From Punica granatum (lineage: Eukaryota; Streptophyta; Magnoliopsida; Myrtales; Lythraceae), in NCBI RefSeq assembly GCF_007655135.1, contig NC_045127.1, forward strand, positions 17,021,699 through 17,085,698: DNA of 64,000 bases, in the 5' to 3' direction. The notes below the pieces were generated by a model, which saw only the letters and a list, made by a program, of their open reading frames with translations, made no database searches and was not told where the DNA came from. The translations under genes were made by a program, and so were the position numbers. Positions 1 through 10,707 of the stretch are shown here, piece by piece. Position 1 is the stretch's first letter. The number at the start of each line of letters is the position of its first letter.

Positions 1-187
1 ATTCCGGCATGAACTGGAAACTTGGCCTCAAGTTGTCTCATCCTAAAAATACAGATAACACTATCACTGCACCAAAGTACGGCTACACCGCACAAAAAAT
101 ATCTGCCAGCATCAAATCATCGAGTGTGTGCGTGCGTGTGTCTCAGTGAGTGCGTGCGTGCGTGTGTGAGAGAGAGAGAGAGAGGAC

Positions 188-397
188 CTGAGCTTCCTTA
201 GCGGGAGCCAAGGGCTCCCACTGGCGTCTGGAGTCTGTGTCATTGATAGCTGCAATAGAGAACTGAAGCACACGAACAATCAGATACATTAGCAGACGAA
301 GATGATGCAAAGCATGAACGAGAATGCATCCAGAAGCTTGAATCCGCGTCGATGAAGACGCATTGCTCAATCACTGAGAAGAGAATCGCCGTACCAT
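188..397 (-). CDS. CABIN1: CABIN1-like gene, exons 1-2 of the upstream copy (partial)
   Basis: Plant homologue of CABIN1, a TPR scaffold of the HIRA histone H3.3 chaperone complex in the nucleus. Only the 5' end is in the window. Exon 1 ends with the start codon itself (397-395), directly followed by a GT donor. Exon 2 is 262-188 (25 codons, beginning FSIAAINDTD and ending PAKEAQ), between a CAG acceptor and a GT donor. The same two exons occur without visible change at 24,408-24,406 and 24,273-24,199. The remaining exons should lie left of position 1. Because this copy precedes the duplication join, it is the one expected to keep the native 3' end. The family assignment rests on the better-sampled second copy. 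Confidence 0.88.
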
Positions 398-450
398 TGT
401 CGAATTGGAGGAGCTGATGCCTTGTAGTCCTTCTCGGTCTGATGAGCTTA

Positions 451-459
451 TTAGGGTTT
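451..459 (-). promoter_or_regulatory. telo-box in CABIN1 5' leader (copy A)
   Basis: AAACCCTAA on the minus strand, about 55 bp upstream of the start codon. Telo-boxes are common near transcription starts of plant growth and replication genes. The motif is seen; its function here is inferred. Confidence 0.45.
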
Positions 460-701
460 CGGTGATTGAATGGAAATTACTCCCGGGAGAGGAGAGTAGA
501 GCTCTCGGAACCTGAAACCATCGTCGGTCACCGGCGACGGCGGAGGAGGTGGTCGTTTCAACGCAGACAAAGAGGCGGCAAAGCGACGGGTAAAGCGATC
601 ATCGGTTTTCCGCTTCAACCGACCCGACGGGTAAAATGAAAAAGAAAAAAACCGTAACAAATTGATACAGACCGTTTCAAACTAATGAAAAAAAAAAAAA
701 A

Positions 702-1569
702 GGTAAACACTGGTGGTTCAAAATATTTTATAAATATTACATGATGTTCAAAAAGTTTTTTTCGTTACATGATGGTATAAAATGTTTCAAAGTTGTTTTA
801 TCATGGTACAAACCGTCAATTGGTTCTGACGCCGTTAACATTTTACTGACGTGGCGCGTTCTATGTGTCACTTATGTTATTTGAAACCAATCATAGTGCG
901 CCACGTCATTTAAGAGAAAATAAAATTTTAAAAAGTCCAAAAAAATACAAAAAATAATTAAAAAAAATACAAAAAAGAGTAAAATTTTCAAAAAAATAAA
1001 AAAATATTTTAAAACTTTCAAATTTGAAAATTATTTTTTTAAAATATAAAAAAATTTAATTTTTTTAAAAAAATATAAAAAATAATAAAAAAAATACAAA
1101 AAAGAGTACAAATTTAGAAAAAAAATAAAAAATTAATTTTAAAATTTTTAAAATTATTTTGAAAAAATTTAAATTTTAAAATTATTTTTCAAAAATTTAA
1201 ATTATTTTTTAAAATTTTCTTAAAAATTTTTTAAATTTTTTTCTAATTTTTAAAATTTTAATAAATTTATAAAAATTAATATTTAATATTTAAATTATTT
1301 TTAAATTTTAAATTAAAAAGTTTAAAATTATTTTAAAATTTTTTAAAATTTTTTAAATTTTAAAATTTAAAATTTTTTGGCCACGTCAGTAAGGAGGTGA
1401 CACGTAGTAGCCACGTCAGTATCGACTTGACGGCGTCAAGCTCGAGTTGACGGTTTGTACCATCTTGAAACAGTTTTGAAACATTTTGTACCATCATGTA
1501 ACGAAAAAAACTTTTTGGACCATCATGTAACATTTGTAAAACATTTTGGACCACCAGTGCAATTTATCC
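702..1569. mobile_element. Mutator-like non-autonomous element with long inverted repeats, in the CABIN1 promoter (copy A)
   Basis: The left end (GGTAAACACTGGTGG at 702) and right end (complement GGATAAATTGCACTGGTGG, ending 1569) begin long, imperfect inverted repeats of roughly 200 bp. They share stretches such as TTTTTTTCGTTACATGATGG, ACAAACCGTCAA and the CCACGTCA boxes. The interior (about 930-1375) is almost pure A/T with no coding capacity. Poly(A) flanks both ends, which allows a 9-bp A-only target duplication but cannot prove one. Long terminal repeats with a non-coding core fit a MULE-derived element. It sits just upstream of the CABIN1 5' leader. Confidence 0.7.
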
Positions 1570-2472
1570 AAAAAAAATGTAACCAAATTTATATACAACT
1601 TTTTGAAGATGTTACAATACATTCATCCCGTCAAATTTTCAAATCATGAAATTAAAAATTTTAGAAACTTTAAAATAATGGGATTAAAAATGCATAATTG
1701 AAAAATTAAAAGTTTAAGAGAAATAAAAAAATTCAAAAAATAAAAGGAAATTTTAGAAAAACTAAGAGGCTTCAAAATTCAACAAATTTAAATAAATTAA
1801 AAATAATGAAATTAAAATAAAAAAATCGATGCTAAAGAAGTGGAGTGGGGTATCCTCGCTGGCCACCCACCCTTCGATTGAGGTCGCTGGCAGGCTCAGA
1901 CCACGCCGACGACCTCCATTGGGATGGTGGGTGGCCGACGGGGACGCCCTCCCCCCCTTCTAATTTGAGAGATCCTAATTGGTGAAATATCTAAAATTAG
2001 GGGAGTGGGGAGCCATCGCTGGCCACTCACTCCCAATTTGGGTTGTCAGCATGTTTTCAGCTCGCTGATGACCTCAGATGGTGGGTGGATACCTTAAATG
2101 GATGCCCCCATCCCTGTGACTTGAGAGATCCTACCGTTTGGGATCTCTCAGAGAGTGGGTAACCGGTTGGAACGCCTCTATTCCTTCTATACACTTTTTA
2201 TAATTTCATATTTAAAATTCTTTGAATTATATATTTTTTGAATTTGTCTTATTTTTTTATTTTTTAAAATTTTTAAGATTTTCCCTTACCATCATTTTTC
2301 AATTTTCTATTTTTTATGATTTTCTATATTTTTCAAGTTTTTATTTTAATTTTTTTTGAATTTCTATGAATTTAGAATTTTTTTCTTAATTTTAATTTAT
2401 TTTCAAATTTTTGTTCATGTTTTTGTTATTTTATAAAGTTTTGTTATTTTATGTGATTTTTATATTTTAGTT
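1570..2472. other. Non-coding spacer with a GC-rich block (copy A)
   Basis: AT-rich flanks surround a GC-richer block at 1826-2180, which contains repeated GGTCGCTGG and GGTGGGTGG-type words and partly self-complementary segments. No open frame looks coding. The equivalent block in copy B is 25,887-26,241. Probably the inside of an old transposon; family not recognised. Confidence 0.5.
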
Positions 2473-2818
2473 AGTGTCATAAAAAGCACGACCTTTTGCC
2501 AAATTTCTAATTCTAGTACAACCTTTTAGAAAATTGCACAAAAAGATACAATCTATCATTTTAGTTATACGACGTTAATTTTCTTGTCAGTTTTAACGAT
2601 AACAGCTGACACGAACTTAACCATTCCATGTGGTGTAGCTTGATTGGACAAGTGGACACAATAGTATTTTATTAACGCCGTTAATGGTCGGCTGTAAGGA
2701 CAAAATTGATAGACGAAAGCATAAAGTCGGCGGCATTTTTATGCCTATGAAAGGTTGAGGATGAAATTGATGGCCGGCTCAAACGTGAGGGATCAAATTG
2801 TTAGTTTACTCTTTTTTT
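2473..2818. mobile_element. Possible MITE/MULE-tip relic (copy A)
   Basis: Starts with AGTGTCATAAAAAGCACGAC and ends near GGGATCAAATTGTTAGTTTA, with TTAACGCCGTTAATGG and CAGCTGACACG inside. These words resemble the ends of plant non-autonomous elements. Clear terminal inverted repeats and a target duplication were not found. Copy B equivalent about 26,541-26,880. Confidence 0.3.
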
Positions 2819-3619
2819 GGTTACAAGGGAAGCCTGTTGACCTTGTACAATGAAATAAAAATCCTAATTAGCTAATAAAGGGGCAATGATACTTCCACTG
2901 CGTATTGAATTTGAAACCTTTTGATTATAGACGAGGACGTGCGCCATTGTATTACACTATTTTTTTAATATATATATAGTTTACTATTATTTCATTATCA
3001 TAAAAAGGAACTGAGATAGCATGGACAAAGAACAATGCAAAAGGATGATCTAGCCTTCAATGCCAAATTTCGTAGTCTTTCGACCTTTATGCCCAATATG
3101 GAGAAGCCATAAAACTCAATTTTCTGTGGTTGCATTTAATACGCTGAAATCGAGAGAATTTGAGTAAAATTGATATTTCATCATTTCTCTTTTTAATATC
3201 TCTTTTATAAATTGAAAAGTGCATTTTATTAAATTAATTTCTATCCTCCAACTTTATGAAATGATGTTTTCTTCCAAAGAAACTTTAAGTAATGTTCATT
3301 TCATCATTTGAATTAATTTTTATCCAACCATAATTATTTTCTTCGAGGTATAATATATGAATATACGTGGAGAGCGAAATCTCGATAAAATAAGTTCATC
3401 GGTTTTAATTATATTCCTCCATTTTTGTTGACACTAAAAACTTGCACTGTACGCTTTAGTTGTTTTGGGAAGCATGCCAAGTATCTGGCTCTTTCCTTAG
3501 AATAAGTAGGACTATATAATCCTGTACGATAGTAAGTTTTAGGGGACGACTCGATCAATCAACAACTCTATCTGATCGCTTGTTCAGTTACTTTACTTTT
3601 ATCTATACTTTTATTTTTC
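2819..3619. other. AT-rich non-coding spacer (copy A)
   Basis: No coding sequence, RNA gene or clear repeat recognised. The second duplication begins within the copy-B equivalent of this stretch, at 27,314. Confidence 0.5.
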
Positions 3620-6145
3620 AAGGAAGAGCTTCGTGCCTACCGACTGCACCTTTATCTTTCTCACAGAAGAGTTTCGAACCTACCGTTCCTCTACACCTGA
3701 AAATCTAAGTCCTTAAACCTTCTGGACAAGGTAAAAAATAGTGGAAAGAATCCAAGAGGCTATTTCCTCGAGCCTCGTCGAGTGTAAATATCGACAAGTT
3801 TGATCCGAACCCGGCAGCCAGTCTTGCAGAGCTACGAGCCTGTGGTACTACGCACTGACTAGAGGAGGACTATCGGTGTTGTTTGACAGATCTTACACTT
3901 GGGAGACAGCATCCCTAGCACGCCTAGGTGATTCCGTGGCATCTTCACGTCACGAACTTATCCACCAACTAGGAAGGGAAGCGTGGCTGTAAGATTTTGC
4001 AGCAAATAACGTTTTCTGGCACGCCCAGTGAGACCCACAGTGTAGAGGAAGAATGGAGCAACAATAGGAGAACGTCCAGGAGAAGCAAGTTTTGCCATAA
4101 GCCACTGAAAATCCACCGTGGCTGCACCAGCATGTCCGTAACGTTAACGAACTCATGGAGGATGAGGAAGTGGAAGGAGATCCACTCCAACACTTAGTAA
4201 GATACTTTGCCGATACTCTAGCTACAATGCAAGAATTGGCTCGCCATTTCCAAAACATGTGCGGTGAAATTGACAATTTTAGTGAAAGGATAAATGTTGA
4301 AGTTCAAACTGTAGAGCACAGTTCTTGACAATTAGGGGCCTTAATTGAGGCTAATCCTCAACATAATAGGCATTGGAATCAAGCAATCAGACAAGCCCAA
4401 GTTGTGGATCAAAGGCCTGTAGAACCTCGGCCTGTGTCAAGAGAGGAGGTAGCGCAAAACTTTCAGGCCAATAACTTGGGGGCTAATCCTCAACCGGACA
4501 GGTTCCTCTTCATAGGCCACCTGGCCAGCCGATCCAACCTAATCCACCTATCCCGCCAATTCCAACTGCAGCGCCAGTGTCACCACAGGCTTTTAGGCTA
4601 GTATCACCACCAAATCCACTGCTATTGGCCAGAGATATGAATAGGCTGGCACAAGCATACCAGTCGGTCGATATGAGAGTTCTACAAGATGTCATTTAGG
4701 ACATGTATGGGCCGATATTACGGCAGTTGATTGGCCAGTCTATAGGAAACCTTACCTGGAGTGGACAGACCAGACCTATGAGTTTCTTAGGGGGTTTAAA
4801 GTGCCAGGATTTACTTTATTTTCTGGAGATGGAACTCAGACATCCCTAGAACATATAGCCCTTCTACAAATCAATGTAGCGAAGTGGCGGGAATGACTAC
4901 TTGAAGCTGAGATTGTTCGGCAACTGTTTGACAGGTACGACTTTCAATTAGGACATTGAATTATCACTTAGTTCTGTTTTTGATTGGCAGGGCATGGAGG
5001 CCCAATTCCATACACAATTTTATCGTACCACACCAGAAGTCATGTAAGCCGATTTATCTCAAATCCTTCAAAAGCCTTGAAAGCCAATGGAGGACAATAT
5101 TGCAAGATTCAAGACTCAACAATAGGCCTGCTGGGTTGCATTGCCTGAATATGAATTTGTTAAATTGTGCAAGAAGGGTATGGAATGAGAGCTTGGAAAG
5201 AAGTTTGATGGTATGGACTCTCGGGATTTTATTGAATTGGCATCTAAGGCTGCAGGTTATGAAAGCTTGTTGAAGGCAGAGGCTGAATGAAAGCGGTGCC
5301 GGCATCCAATACATGTCATTTATGAAGATTTTGATAGTCCTGACTTCGAGGTTGATGCTGCCGAAATTATTATCGATCAGCCTGTGACCTACCCACCCTT
5401 GGCCAAGGCAAAAGGTGGTTGAGAGGAGGGGCCGAATTCTTACAACCAGTCTAAATACTACACCTTTGATGTATCTAAAACAGAGGAGGTCTTTTAACTT
5501 CTTGGTACAGGCCGGCTTGATGAAATTTGGGCCTGGCCACAAGCATCCATCACAGGAAGAGACCAAGAACTAGGTATTCTATAGATTTTCGTCCTGGAGG
5601 CACTCGACCAATGAGTGCATCACCTTGCGGAATGTGATTGAGGATAAGCTAGATCGGGGAATCTTGAATGTTCCTGAGAGGCCGATGAAAGTTGATACCA
5701 TACCTTTTCCATTGGCCAGTGCGAATGCAATGCGAGCTGACCTCGGGCCTCTTCTGACAAGGAGGAGAAATGAGGAAGAGGATGGACTCTAGAGGGTCGA
5801 AGGCCTAAAGAGCATCCTACAGAAGCTGTTCATTGAAGAAAGGCTTTGCGTGGCCTGCACAAGGATGATCCTCGAAGAAAGAACAAAGGAGTTGAGCACT
5901 CCTTGGCAGCACCAGTTCAGGCAAACATATTGGCCTATTGCTGCCGAAAGGTGGGTGCCTAGAAATATACCTCAGTGAAGTGGGCAGCAACATTTGAAGC
6001 CGCCAATATCACATGAGGATCGTACACCTGTGGCAACAATAGGACGAGCCAGGGGCTCATTAAATTCCAAGGGGGAGAAAGCACCTCTAAGGCCGAGAAT
6101 GGTCAAACCACCGGCTAACACATCCTCCGGAGTTTGGAAATGATC
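3620..6145 (+). mobile_element. Degenerate Ty3/gypsy retroelement: leader and gag remnant (copy A)
   Basis: A leader with a PBS-like stretch (TTCTGGCACGCCCAGTGAGA near 4014) is followed by gag-like coding sequence broken by stops and frameshifts. Readable fragments include VEPRPVSREEVAQNFQ (about 4420) and FKVPGFTLFSGDGTQTSLEH (about 4800), a block typical of plant Ty3 gag, then a C-terminal gag part (about 5380-5900). No protease, reverse transcriptase or integrase motif follows; coding similarity stops near 6,110. Related copies at 27.7-30.9 and 42.8-46.0 kb carry an extra 394-bp tandem duplication and a ~304-bp insertion that are absent here. Inactive remnant. Confidence 0.75.
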
Positions 6146-6163
6146 GACTCATCCAAAATTGTA

Positions 6164-6545
6164 TTAAAAATCATCAACTTTGCATGAACTTTCAAATGGA
6201 CCACGAACTTCAACTTTTAACACAAAAAATCAACTATTACTTAAGTTCCACATCTACCATCCATTAATTTTTCCGTCTATTTTTGTGGACATGGCAATGT
6301 ACATGGCCATTGCCACATCTACCGTCCATTTTTGCCATCAACTATTACTTAAGTTCTACAAATATTTCTTAAGTTCCACATCTACCGTCCATTTTTGCCA
6401 CGTACATTGCCACGTCAGGAAAAATGGACGGAAAAATGAATGGATGGAAGACGTGAAACTTAAGTAATAGTTGATGATTTTTTGTGCTAGAAGTTGAAAT
6501 TCGTGGTAGATTTGAAATTTCATGCAAAGTTCATGATTTTTGATA
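6164..6545. mobile_element. Foldback (long inverted repeat) element, intact in copy A
   Basis: The left arm has ATCATCAACTTTGCATGAAC, CTTCAACTTTTAACACAAAA, CTATTACTTAAGTTCCAC and TTTTTCCGTC. The right arm carries their complements in reverse order (GACGGAAAAA, AACTTAAGTAATAG, CTAGAAGTTGAA, TTTCATGCAAAGTTCATGAT). The arms are over 100 bp and the middle holds shorter internal repeats of TCCACATCTACCGTCC. No protein is encoded. Copies B and C keep only the outer tips (about 30,905-31,045 and 46,010-46,145). Confidence 0.75.
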
Positions 6546-7363
6546 AATTTACCCCTTTTCTAATTGGTTGGTTACTTTTTCAAATGGGTAATCAGATCAT
6601 TTCATAAACATTTATTTATTTTATATATTTTCAAGAATTCAAAAAATAGGAAATGCTTCTCTATTTATTATAGTAATAGATAAATACTAGAAGTAAATGT
6701 TTTTTTTATTAATTCATCGAATCGATGTTATATGACAAATTCTTGCATGATCCTATATCGTCAAGTGACGTGTGAAAATACCAATTAGTGCTAATCACTC
6801 AAGTAAATGTCATAATTGCTTTTCATTGAAGAAATCTTGTTGGTTTTTTTTTACTACATCTATGTGAGGTAGGATTTTTTAGATTTTCTCATATTATTAT
6901 TATTATTATTATATATATATATTAATTTGGATTACTTTCACATAATTATTCCTTTCTTGTGATGAGAGCATTCCACATGAGTATTCGTTCTGGTTGCCGC
7001 AGACCCCAATTGGAGGGGTGGTGGCTGCTAGCAGGGCCCCCACCGCAAAAATTGAAAGAACTCTAATTTGTCGTTATTTCAATTCTGACAATAGGGGCCC
7101 TAACGACGGCCATCACACTCGGCGGAACTGCAATCTTGATTTTAATTTAGTTTTTCATAAATTAAAAATTTTTAATTGGCTTAATGGGCCCCACTAATTT
7201 TGGGTGGAGTTTGAAAATTGAAATTCGTTAAAAGTTTTTGGTGGCAAAGTCAAGTGAATGTTCCAATTGAGAATTTAGTACTGAAAAATGAATTTAGGAT
7301 AATTCTTATGTCACACCAATCAATCATGTGTTTGAGTGAATTTTTGCTAAATATGCAAAGATA
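6546..7363. other. AT-rich spacer (copy A)
   Basis: Contains TAT/TA microsatellites (6,895-6,925) and a GC-richer patch (6,995-7,130). The short open frame over that patch shows no family likeness and is not retained in the other copies. Nothing else recognised. Confidence 0.45.
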
Positions 7364-8207
7364 ATGGCTAAAACCAACCCTGAACAAGTTCCAAGAGGGT
7401 TTACTTTCGACCAAGACTTGCCTCTCACTTTCCAGCAGACGCGAGAGGAGTTCATTGCACGGCTTGAGCGAGTGACCCAAGCCCTCGAGAGTTCCGGTGG
7501 AATAAGAAGACACCTATGGTTGCAGAGAGATTATCGCCCAAAGGGAATCCTAATTTTCAACAGAAGCTTGAGTACCGAGAAATTCTTGGCATGGATTTCG
7601 GATGTGGACCGATTCTTCGACTACTACGGCATTCCCAATGATGGAAGCCGAGTTGATCATGTTGTTTATCGCTTAAAAGATAAAGCTTCTACTTGGTGGC
7701 ACGAGTTACAAAGAAATCATATTGTAGCTGGAAAGAATCCGATCTTTACTTGGAGGCACATGAAACGACTTTTGAAGGACAGATTCTTGCCATTAGAGTG
7801 TGAGCAACAATTGTTTGAGCCTTCAAGTTATCTTCCGGAAACTGGCCTTCCTCTTGAAAAAGGAAAGTCAGATTATTGATGTTGTGATAGAAGATGAAAA
7901 AGTGCAGGTTGAAGACACAACTTCCAAGAGGGACAACTAAACAAAAGAGGAAGAAGACGTGGAGTCGAAGAACCAGACTATGCTGGAGCGAGATACACAT
8001 GTCTTAGTTATGAATGATTTATCTTTTGAGGAGAATATTTTGGAGGTACTAATTTCAAACTCCACGGAGCAAGTTCTGATTGAACCCACTTTAAATTCAC
8101 CCCAAGTGAAACTTCAAGATGAAATTGCCATTGAAGATTTGTTGATGGTGCTTCATCCAATCGAGGCAAAATTTGCCAAAGCATATACGACTCCACCGAG
8201 GAAGTAA
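7364..8207 (+). pseudogene. Ty3/gypsy gag-like pseudogene, gag-1 (copy A)
   Basis: Opens with an N-terminal helix-rich part (LTFQQTREEFIARLERVTQ), then a classic plant Ty3 Retrotrans_gag core: FLAWISDVDRFFDYYGIP, VVYRLKDKASTWWHELQ, MKRLLKDRFLP. The frame closes at 7,879. A shifted frame carries the rest from about 7,959 (LSFEENILEVLISNSTEQ) to 8,207. Compared with B and C, copy A has an intact core but a small deletion near 7,860. No zinc knuckle, protease or RT follows. It ends about 20 bp before the LTR at 8,227, so this LTR may also have served as its 3' LTR. Confidence 0.8.
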
Positions 8208-8226
8208 CAGTTCAGACAGGCGAATT

Positions 8227-9244
8227 TGATGAATATTTGAATGAAATTGTCTAGAACGTTTCTTCTATTTTCTTATCTAAACAAGTCCCTTGTTTAGTGG
8301 CGAAAACCCCGATTCTTATCGTTCTTCCTTGAGCGTGGCGAATCAACCTAACTTTTCTTACTCGTGGCGAGTCATCTTATCGAGTGAGTTTTGTTGATTC
8401 TACCCTCCACCATTCTTTCTTACCCAGTTCTGGTATGTGAGCTTATCATTTGATATCAGAGCGAAGGTTATGTTCTTGTTGGCCGATTGAAACACATGAG
8501 GGAGTGTACACACAAGTGTTTAGTGAGGAATCATTCTGGAAAATGCAATGGATGAGGAAAACGTCCATGAGGTTTTGAGGGGACTCACACTCAACCAAGC
8601 CAGTTCCTTGGATTCCAACAGGGGCAAGAAGAACTTTCTGTACGGCTTGATAAATTGACCCAAGTTGTTGAGCGATTGGCCTTGGCGCGTGTTGCTCCAC
8701 CATGTGCACATTGAGTTCCCAGACGGAATGTTCAAGTGGAAGATGAAGTTGACCGGGAGGATGAACTTCCTGAAGAAGAAGAGCAGCTGGTTCCACGACT
8801 GGAGCAAAGGAGTGTCGGTAACAACCTCAATCTGAAGATTCAACAATTCAAAGGCACTAGTTCCCCTGAAGAGTACTTCGAGTGGGTCCTGCGCATCGAT
8901 AAAGTGTTCGAATACTATGAGTACTCCGAAGCCCAGAAGTGTCAGCTTGCGGCCCTCGAGTTCACCGATTATGCGAATCTCTGGTGGGAAAACATAAAAG
9001 CACAACGAAGGAGAGATGGCGAGAATGAGATTCGTAGTTGGTGGGAGATGAAGAGACTTTGATGAATATTTGAATGAAATTGCCTAGAACGTTTCCTCTA
9101 TTTTTCTTATTTAAACAAGTCCTTTGTTTAGTGGCGAATCAACTCGACTTTTGTTACTCGTGGCGAGTCATCTTATTGAGTGAGTTTTGTTGGTTCTACC
9201 CTCCACCTTTCTTTCTTATCAAGTTCTGGTTCTTGAGCCTATCA
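8227..9244 (+). mobile_element. Compact LTR element carrying only gag (TR-GAG-like), copy A
   Basis: A 222-bp 5' LTR (8,227-8,448; TGATGAATAT...CTTATCA) is followed after 2 bp by a tRNA-iMet primer binding site (TGATATCAGAGC at 8,451; TGGTATCAGAGC in B and C). A single gag-like frame follows (8,736-9,062; RIDKVFEYYEYSEAQKC, YANLWWENIKA), then a purine-rich tract and the 3' LTR (9,060-9,244, shortened by an internal ~37-bp deletion). Total about 1 kb, with no pol. The LTRs differ at several percent of sites and no 5-bp target duplication is visible, so it is old. It matches the published idea of non-autonomous TR-GAG elements. Confidence 0.7.
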
Positions 9245-9299
9245 TTTGATTGAGGTTGCCGTAACATTTCATTTTCTCCAAAAGTAATATGACATTTGT

Positions 9300-9575
9300 A
9301 TTACTGAAAAGTAAAAGAGACTACTTAAATTGGTGAAATAATAAGACATACTAATGTCGCAAATAAAAGGAGACTATTTTTAAATTGGTGACCAATTGCA
9401 ATAGGTTTTTATACTTAAATTGTTGAAATAATAGGACATACTTATATCTCAAATAAAAAGAGACTACTTAAATTGGTAAAATAATAAGACATACTAATGT
9501 TGCACATAAAAGGAGACTATCTAAATTAGTGACCAATCGCAACAGGTTTTTATAATTAAACAAATAAATTGCTAT
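9300..9575. repeat. Degenerate tandem repeat (copy A)
   Basis: Two imperfect units of about 145 bp, each with GAGACTACTTAAATTGGT, AAGACATACTAATGT and GTGACCAAT.GCAA..GGTTT, plus a shorter partial unit between them. AT-rich and non-coding. Equivalents near 33,830-34,085 (B) and 48,940-49,195 (C). Confidence 0.6.
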
Positions 9576-10707
9576 AAAAAAAAAGGTACGGCACTTGCAT
9601 GTGGGAAAACTCATTCCACTAAAGGGAAATATTTCAATTTAAAAAAAATCATGATTGCAATATAATTATCTTAACTAGCCCAGGTAATTTTAAGTGGGAT
9701 AAGAAATTTATTAAAAGTATGAGAAGGTTATGGCGAAGTTAGCCCAATCGAGAATTAACCTCAGTTAATAGGTTAATATAATGATGTGTTTCACCAAAGA
9801 AAAAAATTAGGACATTTCTAACGTCACAATAATTTGTTAATAGATTGACGTAATTTTGTGTTTCACCAAAAAAAATTAAAATGTTTTCAATGTTACAAAT
9901 AAAAAGAAACTATTTAAATAAAGAAATTATAAAAATATACCGAATTTAAAATTATATAAAAAAAAAAGAGGTCCTGCTTGCTGGCGGACAAATCCATACT
10001 CGATTCCCATCATGCAAGATGGAACGAGTTTTAATTATATCTCCCGCCTGCAGGTGGGCAAACCCACCGTACTCGCTTCCATCATGCATTATGAGCACTC
10101 TCGAGAGAGGCTAGGTATCCAATAAGGTTCACGGGTCAGCTATACATGATTGACGATGAACATGTCTCAGGCCACACCATCTCTTCCGTTAATTATTTGG
10201 CCGCCCGACAAATATATTTTGCGGTCCCCACATCGATTAAATCAAAATCATATTTAAGGTTATCAATTGCAGAAATATTCAGCTGGCCTGATTTGGATCT
10301 TTATCGCTACCCCCCACTTAGAAGGGAAACCCGTGACACTCAAATATGTTCCATTCTGTTCTATTCTGCTTAATGTAATTATCTATGGCCGCACGGCCCT
10401 TCGGGTTTGCCCTCCTGTTACGATATTATCGACAAGCGCTGGACAATCACACCTCGTACTGTATAGATCATTGATTTCTGCATGCGCACTATTATGTGAA
10501 CTTGCAGACACAAAATTAAGATACCGAGAACATTCAAGTAGAAGATTAAGAAAGTACATTAATATTCAAACTCGAACAACTTTGGTTTTTCTTTCTTTTT
10601 CCATTGTCCGAATAGAAATTGAATTTATTTAGTGCAAACATATAGAGATATATGGAGCATTTCTTCCAGAGCAGCTATATATATAGCTTGGTGAAGAAGA
10701 TGATCAA
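9576..10707. other. Non-coding stretch downstream of the thionin-like gene (copy A)
   Basis: 9,576-9,965 is AT-rich, with two relatives of a GTGTTTCACCAAA..AAAATTA.GACAT word. 9,970-10,100 contains two related segments sharing GGCGGACAAA/GGTGGGCAAA and TCC.ATCATGCA. 10,146-10,640 is nearly unchanged between copies. It has open frames of 75 and 121 codons, but neither resembles a protein family, and the low divergence matches that of the neighbouring thionin-like gene rather than showing coding constraint. I do not call a gene here. Confidence 0.45.

Noticed and set aside
902..1375. Extreme A/T run considered as a matrix attachment region or centromeric repeat
   Set aside because: It is the core between the long inverted repeats of a transposon and has no satellite periodicity.
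3620..6145. Complete autonomous Ty3 retrotransposon
   Set aside because: No paired LTRs and no protease, RT or integrase motifs; only gag fragments with stops.
10146..10632. Open frames of 75 and 121 codons kept in all three copies
   Set aside because: No family resemblance, signal or domain. Conservation equals that of the surrounding recent duplicate and so is not evidence of coding.
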